A stretch of 64,000 nucleotides of DNA from Roseburia sp. Its GTDB lineage: Bacteria; Bacteroidota; Bacteroidia; Bacteroidales; Bacteroidaceae. Every line of letters starts with the position of its first letter. Positions within the stretch are counted from its first letter, which is position 1. The notes below the pieces were generated by a model that saw only the letters and a list, made by a program, of their open reading frames with translations, did no database searches and was not told the origin of the DNA. Both the position numbers and the translations under genes were made by a program. The stretch spans positions 62,001-126,000 of the forward strand of contig JAMPEL010000002.1 in NCBI GenBank assembly GCA_023665185.1, in the 5' to 3' direction. Shown piece by piece: positions 9,398 through 17,719 of this stretch.

Positions 9398-10213
9398 ACT
9401 ATTTGTAAGTCCATGAAATAGACCTTTTATCATATATGCAAGTTTGCCTAATTTGTCTTTCTCGTATAGTGCGACTAATAAAAATCTTTTACAAACTTCT
9501 CCTCCCCAATACTTTAATTGGTGATGTTTTATTCCGAGATATAGATAATTTCTGGTTATATAATATAATCTAAGTCTTGAATGGTTGAGTACAAATGCGT
9601 CATGTCCTAAAATATGGACTTTTCTTCCATGTCCTATTTCATGATTCAGGCAAACATAATTTAGCCTTTTTATTTTGTATCCTGCTTTTCTTAAACGGAT
9701 GCAAATGTCGAAATCAACTCCGTCAATAAATAGCCGTTCGCAAAATCCCCCTATTACCTTCCAGGCATCTATATTTAGAAGTGAACCTGATGAAATGCAA
9801 AATTTGATATCGTCAATACCTTCTGAACTCTTTGTATGCATTCTCCCGTAATTGCGGTCTTCTATTCTACATGTTATTATTCCTGTATTAGGTGATATAG
9901 GAATTTCTTTATAGGCTTTGATCAATTCTATTGGGATGATTGAATCATCATCCAATGTTATCAATCTATTTTGTGAGTTTTGGAATGCTACCTCACACAT
10001 TTGGTTTAAGGCTGTAGCAATACCTTTGTTTTCTGGGTTTTCTATAAGTATAACAAATTTTTCCTCGCAATATAATTGTTTGATCTCATTTATATTGCCA
10101 GACCCATTATCAACAAGAATAATTTTATCTACCAAACCTGTATCTTGTATTGATTTGATATTTCTTTTTACAATCTCTATTTCTGAATTATATAATACTA
10201 TACCTGCATACAT
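9380..10213 (-). CDS. Family 2 glycosyltransferase (rhamnosyltransferase-like), inverted in the locus
   Basis: The protein (277 residues from ATG at 10213) has a GT-A fold: AGIVLYN at the start, ILVDNGS near 33, and the LDDDS metal-binding motif near 83. The arrangement resembles rhamnosyltransferases of the RfbN/WbbL type. It should add a sugar to the repeat unit at the cytoplasmic face. Family similarity starts at MYAGIVLYN, so the upstream ATG at 10264 was not used. It runs against the operon and overlaps the wzx tail by 18 bp. It has its own -7 box at 10237-10244. Confidence 0.85.
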   Translation of the reverse strand: MYAGIVLYNSEIEIVKRNIKSIQDTGLVDKIILVDNGSGNINEIKQLYCEEKFVILIENPENKGIATALNQMCEVAFQNSQNRLITLDDDSIIPIELIKAYKEIPISPNTGIITCRIEDRNYGRMHTKSSEGIDDIKFCISSGSLLNIDAWKVIGGFCERLFIDGVDFDICIRLRKAGYKIKRLNYVCLNHEIGHGRKVHILGHDAFVLNHSRLRLYYITRNYLYLGIKHHQLKYWGGEVCKRFLLVALYEKDKLGKLAYMIKGLFHGLTNSLGKYH

Positions 10214-10236
10214 GCTACTTCTTTGTTTTTGTATTA

Positions 10237-10244
10237 CAAAAGTA
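10237..10244 (-). promoter_or_regulatory. -7 box of the inverted glycosyltransferase
   Basis: On the minus strand this reads TACTTTTG, a match to TAnnTTTG, 23 bp before the ATG at 10213. It lies back to back with a near-identical forward promoter at 10254-10284. Confidence 0.55.
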
Positions 10245-10253
10245 GTAATATTT

Positions 10254-10284
10254 TTTGAGAACATTAGGTTTTGTATTACTTTTG
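10254..10284 (+). promoter_or_regulatory. Promoter of the forward glycosyltransferase
   Basis: TTTG at 10254-10257, a 19-bp spacer and TACTTTTG at 10277-10284 form a full Bacteroidetes promoter. The start codon at 10305 leaves a leader of about 15 nt. Confidence 0.65.
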
Positions 10285-10304
10285 TGGAGTATTACGATTT
10301 TGTT

Positions 10305-11132
10305 ATGAAGAATTTTGCAATCTTTTGTATCACATATAACTCCTATTCTGAGTTAAAAAAATATTTGGAGTCAATAGATAGGTCTGCATCTTGCGCAAAG
10401 GATTTTTTCGTTGTCGATGTTTTTATCATTGATAATACGGATAAGAATTATGAAAATATTTCGTGTTATGAAACATGCTTTTCTAATATTAGATGTCAAG
10501 TTTTTCCCTATCATGAAAATTTGGGATATTTTGGTGGTGCTCAGCGGGCATTAAAAGAAGTTGATATAGATGGATATGATTATATAGCTATTACAAATGT
10601 AGATTTGATATTAACACAGGATGTTCTTGTCAATATTGCAACTGCAAATGTGGAAGACAATATTGGATGGATTGCTCCTTCCTTGTTGTCTACTCAAGAA
10701 AAACGTGACAAAAATCCTGCAAGAATCCAACGTTATTCTAAGAGAACGTTACAATTGTTGCTATTGAAATATACTTGTCCAATACTAGACTGTATTTATA
10801 CTAAAACATTATATAAACGAAAACGTTTGCGTAAAACTTTTTCGTCAATGGATATATATGCAGGACATGGCTCTTTTATATTATTGACAAAAGAGTATTT
10901 CAGAAAATGTGGATTAATTAATTATCCGGTTTTTCTTTATGGCGAGGAATTGTATTTGGCAGAGGAATGCCGAAAGCATTCTTTAAGAGTTCTTTATCTC
11001 CCTTCTGTTGTAATTTATGATAGTGAACATGTTTCAACTTCAAAATTAAAGAGGAGCATAAGCTTTAAACAAACTTTTTATTACAAATGTAATTATCAAG
11101 CTATTAGATATATCCTTGCCAAGTATTATTAG
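10305..11132 (+). CDS. Family 2 glycosyltransferase
   Basis: The 275-residue protein starts MKNFAIFCITYNS, the usual beginning of a GT-A nucleotide-sugar-binding domain. It has VDVFIIDNTD near 35, NLGYFGGAQRAL near 70, and an NVDL segment near 95 in place of the usual DxD. Acceptor and sugar cannot be told from the sequence. An in-frame ATG far upstream (9918) lies inside the opposite glycosyltransferase gene and is not the start, as the dedicated promoter at 10254-10284 shows. The IS66 element is inserted 28 bp after the stop, so anything that once followed in this transcript is now separated from it. Confidence 0.82.
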   Translation: MKNFAIFCITYNSYSELKKYLESIDRSASCAKDFFVVDVFIIDNTDKNYENISCYETCFSNIRCQVFPYHENLGYFGGAQRALKEVDIDGYDYIAITNVDLILTQDVLVNIATANVEDNIGWIAPSLLSTQEKRDKNPARIQRYSKRTLQLLLLKYTCPILDCIYTKTLYKRKRLRKTFSSMDIYAGHGSFILLTKEYFRKCGLINYPVFLYGEELYLAEECRKHSLRVLYLPSVVIYDSEHVSTSKLKRSISFKQTFYYKCNYQAIRYILAKYY

Positions 11133-11160
11133 AAAAATTTAACTACGAATTTCTGATAAG

Positions 11161-12753
11161 TAACTATTCAGCCAAAGGATAGACATACCTAATCAGCACT
11201 CATCATCAGACGAGTGCAAGAATGGTGTCAAGTGGTGATTGGTTGTTTTTCCAAGCTGTGTCGACTATGGAGTGGATTGCGTGGAAAGCATCGGTACCTG
11301 TGTCAGAGCGGAAGCAGCCGGATATATTCTGTTTCACCTTGAGTTTTCGGATTCCACGCTCAGAGGCGTTGTTATCAGACGGTACTGCCGGATTTTCAAG
11401 AAAGTTGAAGATATAATCCCGGCATTTTATCAGACTGCGTTTCAGTTCGTTGAACTCCTTGCGCAGGTGGTCGAGGTTTTTCTTCAGCAGTTCATCGAGC
11501 CTTTCCAATCGGCTCCGGGCAGATATCGTCGCTGATGGTTTTTTATTTCGTTCATGTATGGCCTCGCGTAACAGCGACTGCACCTCTTTAGCCCATGTCT
11601 GATTCTTGTCGATGTCGTTGAGGTATTCAAGATTCCGCAGCAGATGGGCGAGGCAGACTTGATTATTGAGGAAGTCAATGGCGAAGTATGCGCTGTGGCG
11701 GTCTGTCACCGCAACCATGTTTTTCAGAGAGTAACCGAAGCGGTCTTCAAGGACTTTTGCGCCACATCCGCTGCCATGGAACACCAGTGTCAGATAAGCC
11801 GTCTGTGCTATCCACGACCAGTTGAGTTTTCCCTTGCAATAACAGCCCGTCTCATCGAAGCCAACAACGGAGGACTCCTTGATGAGTCGCCCGATAAGAG
11901 CAATCGCAGGCCTGGACTTGTCGAGCTTCTCCCGCACGATATTGGCCAGCGTGCCTTGGCTTATCGTGACGTTGAACATCGCTGCAAACAACGATTGTAA
12001 ACGTTCATACGGCATACACTGCACTACGTTCAGATATGTTGCTATGGCGCGGATATTCCTGCCGAATGTGATGGTGTTTCCACCTTTGCGGCGCGGTTCA
12101 TAGCTACGATTGCAGCAGCCGCAAGAACAGACCTTTTTGTAGAATCTGCGTTCGCGGTAAACCGGCATGATGGGCGGCAAGTCGATTTTCTGTGTCACAT
12201 AATCCAGCTCACCTTCAATATCAGACAGGTCGCGGCCGTATCGTGTGCAATATTGCGGCCGCACATCTTCTATCTCATCAGGATTGGCGACCATTATTCT
12301 CGTAGTGCCCTTGTGCCCTTTCTGACCACCAACGGGTCTGTCGGACTTTTGGCGCAATGATTTGGTGCGCCGCTCAACCTCCGATGTCATTGGCTCTTTT
12401 GATGGTGACATGCTGCTGTTGCCAGAGTCCTTGGGAGGTTTTTCATACTTCTCAAGACGTTTCTCAAGATGTTTGCGTAACTCGCGGTTTTCTTTCAGCA
12501 GCCTATCGACATTACGGTTGAGGGTGCGGTTTTCCGCATACAGCGAGTCAACCGTTTTTCTCAACGATTGAAGCTCTGAAAATAGTCTCGACAATGTCTC
12601 GGATATGTCATTAACCTGCTGTCTCACAGAGATAAAGATGGCGATTTATTTAAGAATACCAAATAAAATCGCTACTAATCCTAATGATTCCCAGCGACTT
12701 GATACACTTTTTTACTGCGGGATATCGGGCACTATCATTTGGCTGAATAGTTA
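11161..12753 (-). mobile_element. Complete IS66-family insertion sequence
   Basis: The ends are imperfect inverted repeats of 22 bp: 11161-11182 begins TAACTATTCAGCCAAA and 12732-12753 is its reverse complement with one mismatch. The element carries a single tnpC-type gene and none of the small tnpA/tnpB genes of classical IS66. It is flanked by the direct repeat TTCTGATAAG at 11151-11160 and 12754-12763. IS66 elements usually duplicate 8 bp, so two of the ten matching bases may be chance or the ends may be off by one or two bases. The intact repeats suggest recent insertion. Confidence 0.9.
11206..12627 (-). CDS. IS66-family transposase (TnpC type)
   Basis: The 473-residue protein has an N-terminal leucine-rich coiled coil (about 1-60), a cysteine cluster CSCGCC typical of the IS66 zinc-binding region (about 167-172), and the DDE catalytic core: GFDETGCY, VTDRHSAY and the SDNNASERGIRKLKVKQ block. 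It is full length and uninterrupted, so it is probably active. It is the only gene in the element. Confidence 0.95.
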   Translation of the reverse strand: MRQQVNDISETLSRLFSELQSLRKTVDSLYAENRTLNRNVDRLLKENRELRKHLEKRLEKYEKPPKDSGNSSMSPSKEPMTSEVERRTKSLRQKSDRPVGGQKGHKGTTRIMVANPDEIEDVRPQYCTRYGRDLSDIEGELDYVTQKIDLPPIMPVYRERRFYKKVCSCGCCNRSYEPRRKGGNTITFGRNIRAIATYLNVVQCMPYERLQSLFAAMFNVTISQGTLANIVREKLDKSRPAIALIGRLIKESSVVGFDETGCYCKGKLNWSWIAQTAYLTLVFHGSGCGAKVLEDRFGYSLKNMVAVTDRHSAYFAIDFLNNQVCLAHLLRNLEYLNDIDKNQTWAKEVQSLLREAIHERNKKPSATISARSRLERLDELLKKNLDHLRKEFNELKRSLIKCRDYIFNFLENPAVPSDNNASERGIRKLKVKQNISGCFRSDTGTDAFHAIHSIVDTAWKNNQSPLDTILALV

Positions 12754-12788
12754 TTCTGATAAGATAATAAAAGAGGCTGTCTAACAAG

Positions 12789-13020
12789 TGAACTGCACCC
12801 AAAAAGTTGGATGGGTTAAACATTATCCAGTTATAGGAAGAGTTCGGTGTTGCACCGGACTCTTTCCATTTAACAGGGCTTTGATTCTTTTATTATTATA
12901 GTAGTCAATATATTCCTTCAAAGCCTTTATAAAGGCTTGCGGTGTTTCAAACTTTTCGGCATGCAGCGGCGCAGACTTCATGATGCCGAAGAAGTTTTCC
13001 ATCATAGAGTTTCAGATTCC
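12789..13020 (-). pseudogene. 3' stump of an IS3-family transposase (IS150-like orfB) with its IS end
   Basis: The frame ending at 12823 codes about 60 residues identical in style to the C-terminus of IS3-family integrase-type transposases: NSMMENFFGIMKS, then YIDYYNNKRI and SPVQHRT. The region 12789-12814 (TGAACTGCACCC followed by AAAAAGTTGG) is the usual IS150-type terminal repeat. Upstream of the MMENFF block the sequence decays and the rest of the transposase is missing. It is an immobile relic lying 25 bp from the newer IS66 copy. Confidence 0.85.
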
Positions 13021-13486
13021 TTTATTTTGCTGTAATGTAAAAGTAGGAGTGGCATATTCTTTAGTGAGGTGGATTTGAAAAACAAGTATGATGGTTTTGA
13101 GAAATCATTGTGCTGGAAACAGATTTCTTGCGCGCAAAATTCTTTAAACCGCATTGTGGTTTTTGTAAACCACAATGCGGTTTTAAAAAATTGTGCAGTG
13201 GAAACAACTCCCGGCAGCCGTTTTATCGTATTTATAGCACTGATGATGTTTCTTGTAAATGGCATTCTTCTGATTCGGTTAAATGCCGGGTGCAAACAGC
13301 GTTCATTCCGACTGTTTGTCGGATTTGTCGGTACGAAATAATGCGATGAGTATCAGCTTTTAATGAGATTTTATTATTCTGAATTCATGTCGGACGGCTG
13401 TTTTTATCCAAAACTCATCTCCGGTAATGTTATGCTTTGTTGTGCCTGTTGTATATAGTTGCTGTTTTTGTGTTTTGAGTGAATAG
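13021..13486. other. Intergenic stretch with a large hairpin, no gene
   Basis: No convincing coding sequence is present; the open frames of 79-97 codons here have no family features. The only structure I see is the perfect inverted repeat at 13146-13183. Confidence 0.5.
13131..13190. repeat. Dispersed intergenic repeat with perfect 17-bp inverted arms (copy 1)
   Basis: Arms 13146-13162 and 13167-13183 are perfect reverse complements (AAACCGCATTGTGGTTT) around the loop TTGT. The preceding GCAAAATTCTTTAAACCGC and the order of the blocks recur at 31811-31890 with a few changes, so this is a shared sequence and not only a terminator. It is not followed by a strong U-run on either strand. Confidence 0.75.
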
Positions 13487-14863
13487 CTATCTTGTCAAGT
13501 TAATGATGTTTTCAGGCAACAATACAATACTCCCGGTATTATCTTTCGGAATATTTTTAAGGAACAACACTGGAACAATTGTATGGTTTTGGGCAAATGG
13601 CAACAGACTAACTTTGCGGAGAAGTCCGGCTCTAAGCTGTTCGCCATTCTCCTGAGTCGTCCATTTACATTCGCCAACCAGCAGATATTTCTTGTCAAGC
13701 GATTCTGCCATTACGTCAAATTCTACTTGCTCAGGATTTTTTTCTTCATTGAGAACAGAACCCCACCAGCGTTTAGCCTTGCCATAAACGACTCCATTGA
13801 GGATATTGCCTGTTATGGCATCTCTGCAAATTTTTTCCCATTGAATGCTGACATACTCCGAGAAATGAGCCTTCAAGGCCTGTTCTATGGGGAGATACCT
13901 GCCAAGTTCAACAAACGAAAGATTCGGGACAACAAACTGATAATAGAATGCCATAAACGGATCTGCTATCTTATAGAGACTCTTTTTCGCATTTTTCTCA
14001 TCAATGCCAAATGGTATATCTTTTTCCAGAAAGTTGAGTTCTATGAGCTTTTTTAATGGTCGTGATAAATTGGTCGCAGGCTCGTTGCATCGTGCGGCAA
14101 TCTCTGAGAGCCTGTTTGCACCGGTACCAATGTATGACATTATTGTCGAAGTCTTGACAATGTCCTTGACATCGTCCTGAAATAGTTTTATAGGCTCTTC
14201 ATAAAGTGCTCCGTTTACGGAAAATACATTATGCCATAAGGCATCGTCTAATGATTTTCTGTTTTCTCGTAGTTCCCAATAGCGAGGAACACCTCCCCAT
14301 ATTGCATATTCTTCTATGGCATTTGTCGCGTCAAGATTTAATGCGTCTTGAATATATGGTAAACGTATTGGTGAAAGTCTCATTATCTCATCAGCTCGGC
14401 CATAAAGAGGGACTGTAGAATCAAGAAATAATCCGTACATCATATTTTGTGATGAACCACAAAGTACAAGATTATATTTTAATTGTTTCTCATCAACCAG
14501 TTTCTGCAAAACAGACGGTAGTTCGGGAGATTGTTCGACAAGATATGGAAATTCATCCAAACATAGAGTAAAACGCTTGTCTGTTCGATAATTGACCGCG
14601 CGAAACATTGATTCCCAATCCGGATATGTCAACTTATCAAAATCAGGTAATATTTGTGCTATTACTTTGGTCAGTAATATTCTTTGATGTTGGCTTTCTG
14701 AACGGTCGGCAAGGAAATAAACATCATTGTTTAACAAAATCCTTTTTATCAGTGTAGACTTGCCAAGTCGTCTACGACCGTATATCACAACTAAAGATGC
14801 TCTCTCTCTTGTAAGAGCGTCTTTCAAGCGTGCTGCTTCATCTATTCTATCAACGAATTCCAT
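13487..14863 (-). CDS. DUF234-type AAA ATPase (archaeal ATPase-like, PF01637/PF03008)
   Basis: The 458-residue protein has a STAND/AAA-type ATPase domain with Walker A G29-RRRLGKS and a Walker B-like LCLDEFPYL near 100, followed by the LCGSSQNMM sensor region and a C-terminal domain of the DUF234 type containing a PD-(D/E)xK-like strand pattern (FDVMAES....LLVGECKW). Many Bacteroidales carry several copies of such genes; their role is unknown, and the nuclease-like tail suggests action on nucleic acid, which is inference only. It stands alone between an IS graveyard and a leftward glycosyltransferase. The start at 14863 lies 5 bp from the palindrome that contains its promoter. Confidence 0.88.
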   Translation of the reverse strand: MEFVDRIDEAARLKDALTRERASLVVIYGRRRLGKSTLIKRILLNNDVYFLADRSESQHQRILLTKVIAQILPDFDKLTYPDWESMFRAVNYRTDKRFTLCLDEFPYLVEQSPELPSVLQKLVDEKQLKYNLVLCGSSQNMMYGLFLDSTVPLYGRADEIMRLSPIRLPYIQDALNLDATNAIEEYAIWGGVPRYWELRENRKSLDDALWHNVFSVNGALYEEPIKLFQDDVKDIVKTSTIMSYIGTGANRLSEIAARCNEPATNLSRPLKKLIELNFLEKDIPFGIDEKNAKKSLYKIADPFMAFYYQFVVPNLSFVELGRYLPIEQALKAHFSEYVSIQWEKICRDAITGNILNGVVYGKAKRWWGSVLNEEKNPEQVEFDVMAESLDKKYLLVGECKWTTQENGEQLRAGLLRKVSLLPFAQNHTIVPVLFLKNIPKDNTGSIVLLPENIINLTR

Positions 14864-14867
14864 GTGT

Positions 14868-14932
14868 CACATATTTTTTGTATTATGCAGTACAAACATA
14901 ATGTTTCTGTTGCATAATACAAAAAATATGTG
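14868..14932 (-). promoter_or_regulatory. Perfect 22-bp inverted repeat enclosing the ATPase promoter
   Basis: Arms 14868-14889 and 14911-14932 are perfect reverse complements separated by 21 nt. On the minus strand the right arm carries the -33 TTTG (14920-14923), a 19-bp spacer follows, and the -7 box TATGTTTG (14893-14900) lies in the loop. The left arm covers the expected transcription start and ends 5 bp before the ATG. A dimeric protein bound to both arms would block or control initiation, and the transcript would carry little of the hairpin. Autoregulation by the ATPase is a guess. Confidence 0.75.
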
Positions 14933-15177
14933 CGCTTTTTTCATGCTTATTTTATAATCTGTTGATATTAAGTTTACAATGGAGTATTTGTCCTGATTGT
15001 GAACAACTGCTGAAATGATGGTAGTAGGATTTCTGTTTTTTTTGTTTTATAGTCCTATACAGTGCCAAAAATGTGTGCCGGAGATTGGGATGTTTATGTT
15101 GTATTTGTCTATAAATATGGCAATAGGTTGTATGTGTAGCCATGTTTATATGCGGTGATATTTTATTGCCAGCATAT
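14933..15177. other. Intergenic stretch, nothing recognised
   Basis: No gene, RNA or repeat could be recognised between the ATPase palindrome and the terminator of the leftward glycosyltransferase. Confidence 0.4.
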
Positions 15178-15214
15178 TTTGTGCCATTATCGTTTGTTGT
15201 GATAATGGCACAAA
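15178..15214 (-). terminator. Terminator of the GT2/WecA-like pair
   Basis: A perfect 14-bp hairpin (15178-15191 with 15201-15214, loop of 9 nt) lies 20 bp after the stop of the minus-strand glycosyltransferase. The arms end in AAA/TTT, so it could work on both strands. Confidence 0.75.
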
Positions 15215-15233
15215 AATAAATAGGGATTGCTGT

Positions 15234-16034
15234 TTATTTCTTCTTATACACATTCCTGTGCTTCACATTGTTGATTTGGTTTCTTATCTTTTTCATTGTG
15301 TAGTTAGGAATGAAATGAAGAAACAGGTAACAGTAGGAGTGCATTTTTGAGAATCCGAAAACTGTGTTGTATACTTTTGCATTGTATTTGACCAATGAGA
15401 ATTTGTTTGCTGATATGGAATTCGACCTGACACGGTAATAAGCCAAAGGTTCTTTCAATGAATATGCCTTGTGGCATTTCTGAAGAATCATGAGTACGTA
15501 TGCCCAGTCTTGACGCTTACGCAATGTTGGCATATAGAGTTTTCCGCACTTTGTTGTATCATATATAGCTGTCAAGAAGCCAATCTTGTCATCTTTCATT
15601 GTGTCTTTTAGTGAAACTTCCGCTGGAGCTATGACAATGCCTTTGTTTACCCCTTGCTCATTGCATACGATATAGGATGAGAAGGAGAAACTGCAATCCA
15701 TCTTTTTCATAAATGCAATTTGTTTTTCCAGTTTATCGGGAAACCAACGGTCATCACTGTCACAAAAGGCTATATATTTTCCTTTTGCCTCTTTTATGGA
15801 GTTGTTGCGTGCATATCCAGAACCTCTATTGGTTTCTTGAAAGAATACCTTTATTCTGCTATCCTTTTGGGCATATTCTTTCAATATTTCCTGAGTTCCG
15901 TCAGAAGAACAGTCGTCTGTAATCAACAGTTCTATATTGTGATATGTTTGGTTCAAAATACTGTCAATACTGCATGCCACATACTTGCTTGCATTATAGG
16001 TTGGCATTATAATAGAAACCAATTCTTTGTTCAT
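15234..16034 (-). CDS. Family 2 glycosyltransferase
   Basis: The 266-residue protein is a typical GT-A transferase: VSIIMPTYNASKYVACSI at the start, LLITDDCSSDGT near 35-46 and the FCDSDDRW metal-binding motif near 90. The C-terminal part is short, like enzymes acting on lipid-linked acceptors. It lies 13 bp after the WecA-like gene and is probably co-transcribed with it, so it may add the second sugar to an undecaprenyl-PP-linked HexNAc. The sugar is not predictable. Confidence 0.85.
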   Translation of the reverse strand: MNKELVSIIMPTYNASKYVACSIDSILNQTYHNIELLITDDCSSDGTQEILKEYAQKDSRIKVFFQETNRGSGYARNNSIKEAKGKYIAFCDSDDRWFPDKLEKQIAFMKKMDCSFSFSSYIVCNEQGVNKGIVIAPAEVSLKDTMKDDKIGFLTAIYDTTKCGKLYMPTLRKRQDWAYVLMILQKCHKAYSLKEPLAYYRVRSNSISANKFSLVKYNAKVYNTVFGFSKMHSYCYLFLHFIPNYTMKKIRNQINNVKHRNVYKKK

Positions 16035-16047
16035 GATATTATTCTTT

Positions 16048-17121
16048 TTAGTTTCTTCTATGATGATGTATATAAAGGTTCAGCAGATAGAAAATGACTA
16101 TATCTGTTATAAATACCACTGTAAAACTGATATTGAGATAGTTCAGAATGAAATTCAGTGCGCAGAAGAATGCGAACAACCCCAAAATGATGAATAATGT
16201 TTGGTGCATCGTAAATCCCATATTCATAATTCTGTGGTGTATGTGTCTTTTGTCTGCCTGAAACATTCCCTTGCCTTCTTTTATACGTGACAATGCCACC
16301 CTTATCAAGTCGAATGAAGGGATGATGACCAATGTATATGAAGCTAACATTGAATTCTCCCGGTAAGTAAACGTTTCTGTATTGTCCATTTGGTATTTGA
16401 TTGCCAGATACGCAATGACATAGCCTACAAGGAGACTTCCGGCATCGCCCATGAATATTTTATGCTTGCCGACTTTCCCGAAAAAATTGAATATGAAAAA
16501 TACGATAATTGTTCCCATTAATCCAGCAGCCAATATGCAGAACATTATGGCATTCAGACTTGAAAATAAAAAGATGAAAACTGCGAGTATTAGTATTGCC
16601 AGTCCGGATGCCAGTCCGTCTATACCGTCTATCAAATTGATTGAATTGACAATTAGCAGTATGACAAATACTGTAAGAATGTAGCTTATGCATACCGGTA
16701 TCTCATATACTCCGAACAGTCCGTGCAGGTTGTCTATTCTAAGCTTGCAAAGAGGGAGAAGTATGGCTGCGACAAACTGTATGATGAATTTGTGCGATGC
16801 TTCCATACCTTTTATGTCGTCAATGATGCCAATCATATATATGATAATGGCTCCAGCTATCATGACAAAAGATGATACTGTAAAAGTATAGTTTCCTCCA
16901 ATTCCGCCGTGCATGGCTATGAGTGAGGCTGCCATGCCCAACATTGTTCCCGGAAGGAAAGCGATGCCACCTAAACGGGGGATTGCCTGACTATGTACTT
17001 TTCGGCTGTTGGGCTCATCATACAGGCGGTATTTTTGGCATAGTTGAATGATGACAGGTATTATTATGCCTGTAAAACATGCGGCAACGAATAATGATAT
17101 GAATATTATTGTGTAATCCAT
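16048..17121 (-). CDS. WecA/TagO-like undecaprenyl-phosphate HexNAc-1-phosphate transferase
   Basis: The 357-residue integral membrane protein belongs to the MraY/WecA family, which transfers GlcNAc-1-phosphate (or a related sugar) to undecaprenyl phosphate. Seen in the sequence are the VHSQAIPRLGGIAFLPG start region, IGIIDDIKGM (the DDxxG magnesium motif), NLIDGIDGLASGLA, the FFxxNFFGKVGKHKIFMGDAGSLLVGY block and the HHRIM motif. About eleven membrane helices are evident. It may start O-antigen or capsule units independently of the two PglC/WcaJ-type enzymes in the window. Confidence 0.92.
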   Translation of the reverse strand: MDYTIIFISLFVAACFTGIIIPVIIQLCQKYRLYDEPNSRKVHSQAIPRLGGIAFLPGTMLGMAASLIAMHGGIGGNYTFTVSSFVMIAGAIIIYMIGIIDDIKGMEASHKFIIQFVAAILLPLCKLRIDNLHGLFGVYEIPVCISYILTVFVILLIVNSINLIDGIDGLASGLAILILAVFIFLFSSLNAIMFCILAAGLMGTIIVFFIFNFFGKVGKHKIFMGDAGSLLVGYVIAYLAIKYQMDNTETFTYRENSMLASYTLVIIPSFDLIRVALSRIKEGKGMFQADKRHIHHRIMNMGFTMHQTLFIILGLFAFFCALNFILNYLNISFTVVFITDIVIFYLLNLYIHHHRRN

Positions 17122-17272
17122 TCCTTTGACTCTTTTTTATAGAAACGTTGTTTTTTTGAAAATAGTGTGTAACAATGTTCTTTTTTTATTCTATGGTTAG
17201 ATGTATAATTGAGAGGCGCGCGACTCTGATGATTCTTGGCAGAATCTTATTTTCCTGTTGTTCCTTGTCGCT

Positions 17273-17719
17273 TTAGAATTTAATGAAATGCAGTCTCAAC
17301 CTCTCATCAGACAAATCCATATGCTTGCCGGATAATTTATCTATGTGGAAAAAGCTGGTCAGCTGGTTTATTCCGACATGTTTGATTAGTTCCGTATCTA
17401 TAATCTCCTTGTTTCCTTCTGCCTTGTCATATAGCTGGGGACTGTATAAAACAAGTGAGTCGGTAGTCTGTTTGAAGCGGAACATGTATTTTGTACTGAG
17501 CGATTTTCCGTTATCCTGTGCAGACAGCATATTTGCTTGTATTGCCCAAAAAACACTTCGGTCTGTGAGGTCTGTACTATTCCCTGTCGTCACAGTGTCC
17601 ACACTGCACAGTTTCCAGTATCCATCGAGTTTTCCGTTTCCCGAGGTCTCTATCTCGCATGAGGTAAGCCCGGTAATGGCTGCGAGTATGGAGAGCATGT
17701 ATTTTAATGTCCTTCTCAT
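17273..17719 (-). CDS. Small lipoprotein, lipocalin-like (DUF4847 type)
   Basis: The 148-residue protein has a lipoprotein signal with lipobox LTSC (Cys21) and a beta-rich body starting LDGYWKLCSVDTV, a pattern of lipocalin-like Bacteroidetes lipoproteins. Its start codon overlaps the stop of the Wzi-like gene (ATGA at 17716-17719), so the two are translationally coupled and probably act together at the outer membrane. The exact function is unknown. Confidence 0.7.
   Translation of the reverse strand: MRRTLKYMLSILAAITGLTSCEIETSGNGKLDGYWKLCSVDTVTTGNSTDLTDRSVFWAIQANMLSAQDNGKSLSTKYMFRFKQTTDSLVLYSPQLYDKAEGNKEIIDTELIKHVGINQLTSFFHIDKLSGKHMDLSDERLRLHFIKF

Noticed and set aside
9918..10304. N-terminal extension of the forward glycosyltransferase
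   Set aside because: The extra 129 codons are antisense to the inverted glycosyltransferase, and a promoter with correct spacing lies just before ATG 10305.
12823..13295. Working IS3-family element
   Set aside because: Only the last 60 or so codons and one end remain; no second end or orfA is found.
13487..14863. Antiphage defence island built on the DUF234 ATPase and the R-M pair
   Set aside because: The two are more than 11 kb apart with a capsule operon between, and no other defence gene is recognised, so a shared system cannot be supported.
14868..14932. dif site (XerCD) at the ATPase palindrome
   Set aside because: Arms are too long and the core does not resemble the 28-bp dif layout; a promoter fits the sequence better.
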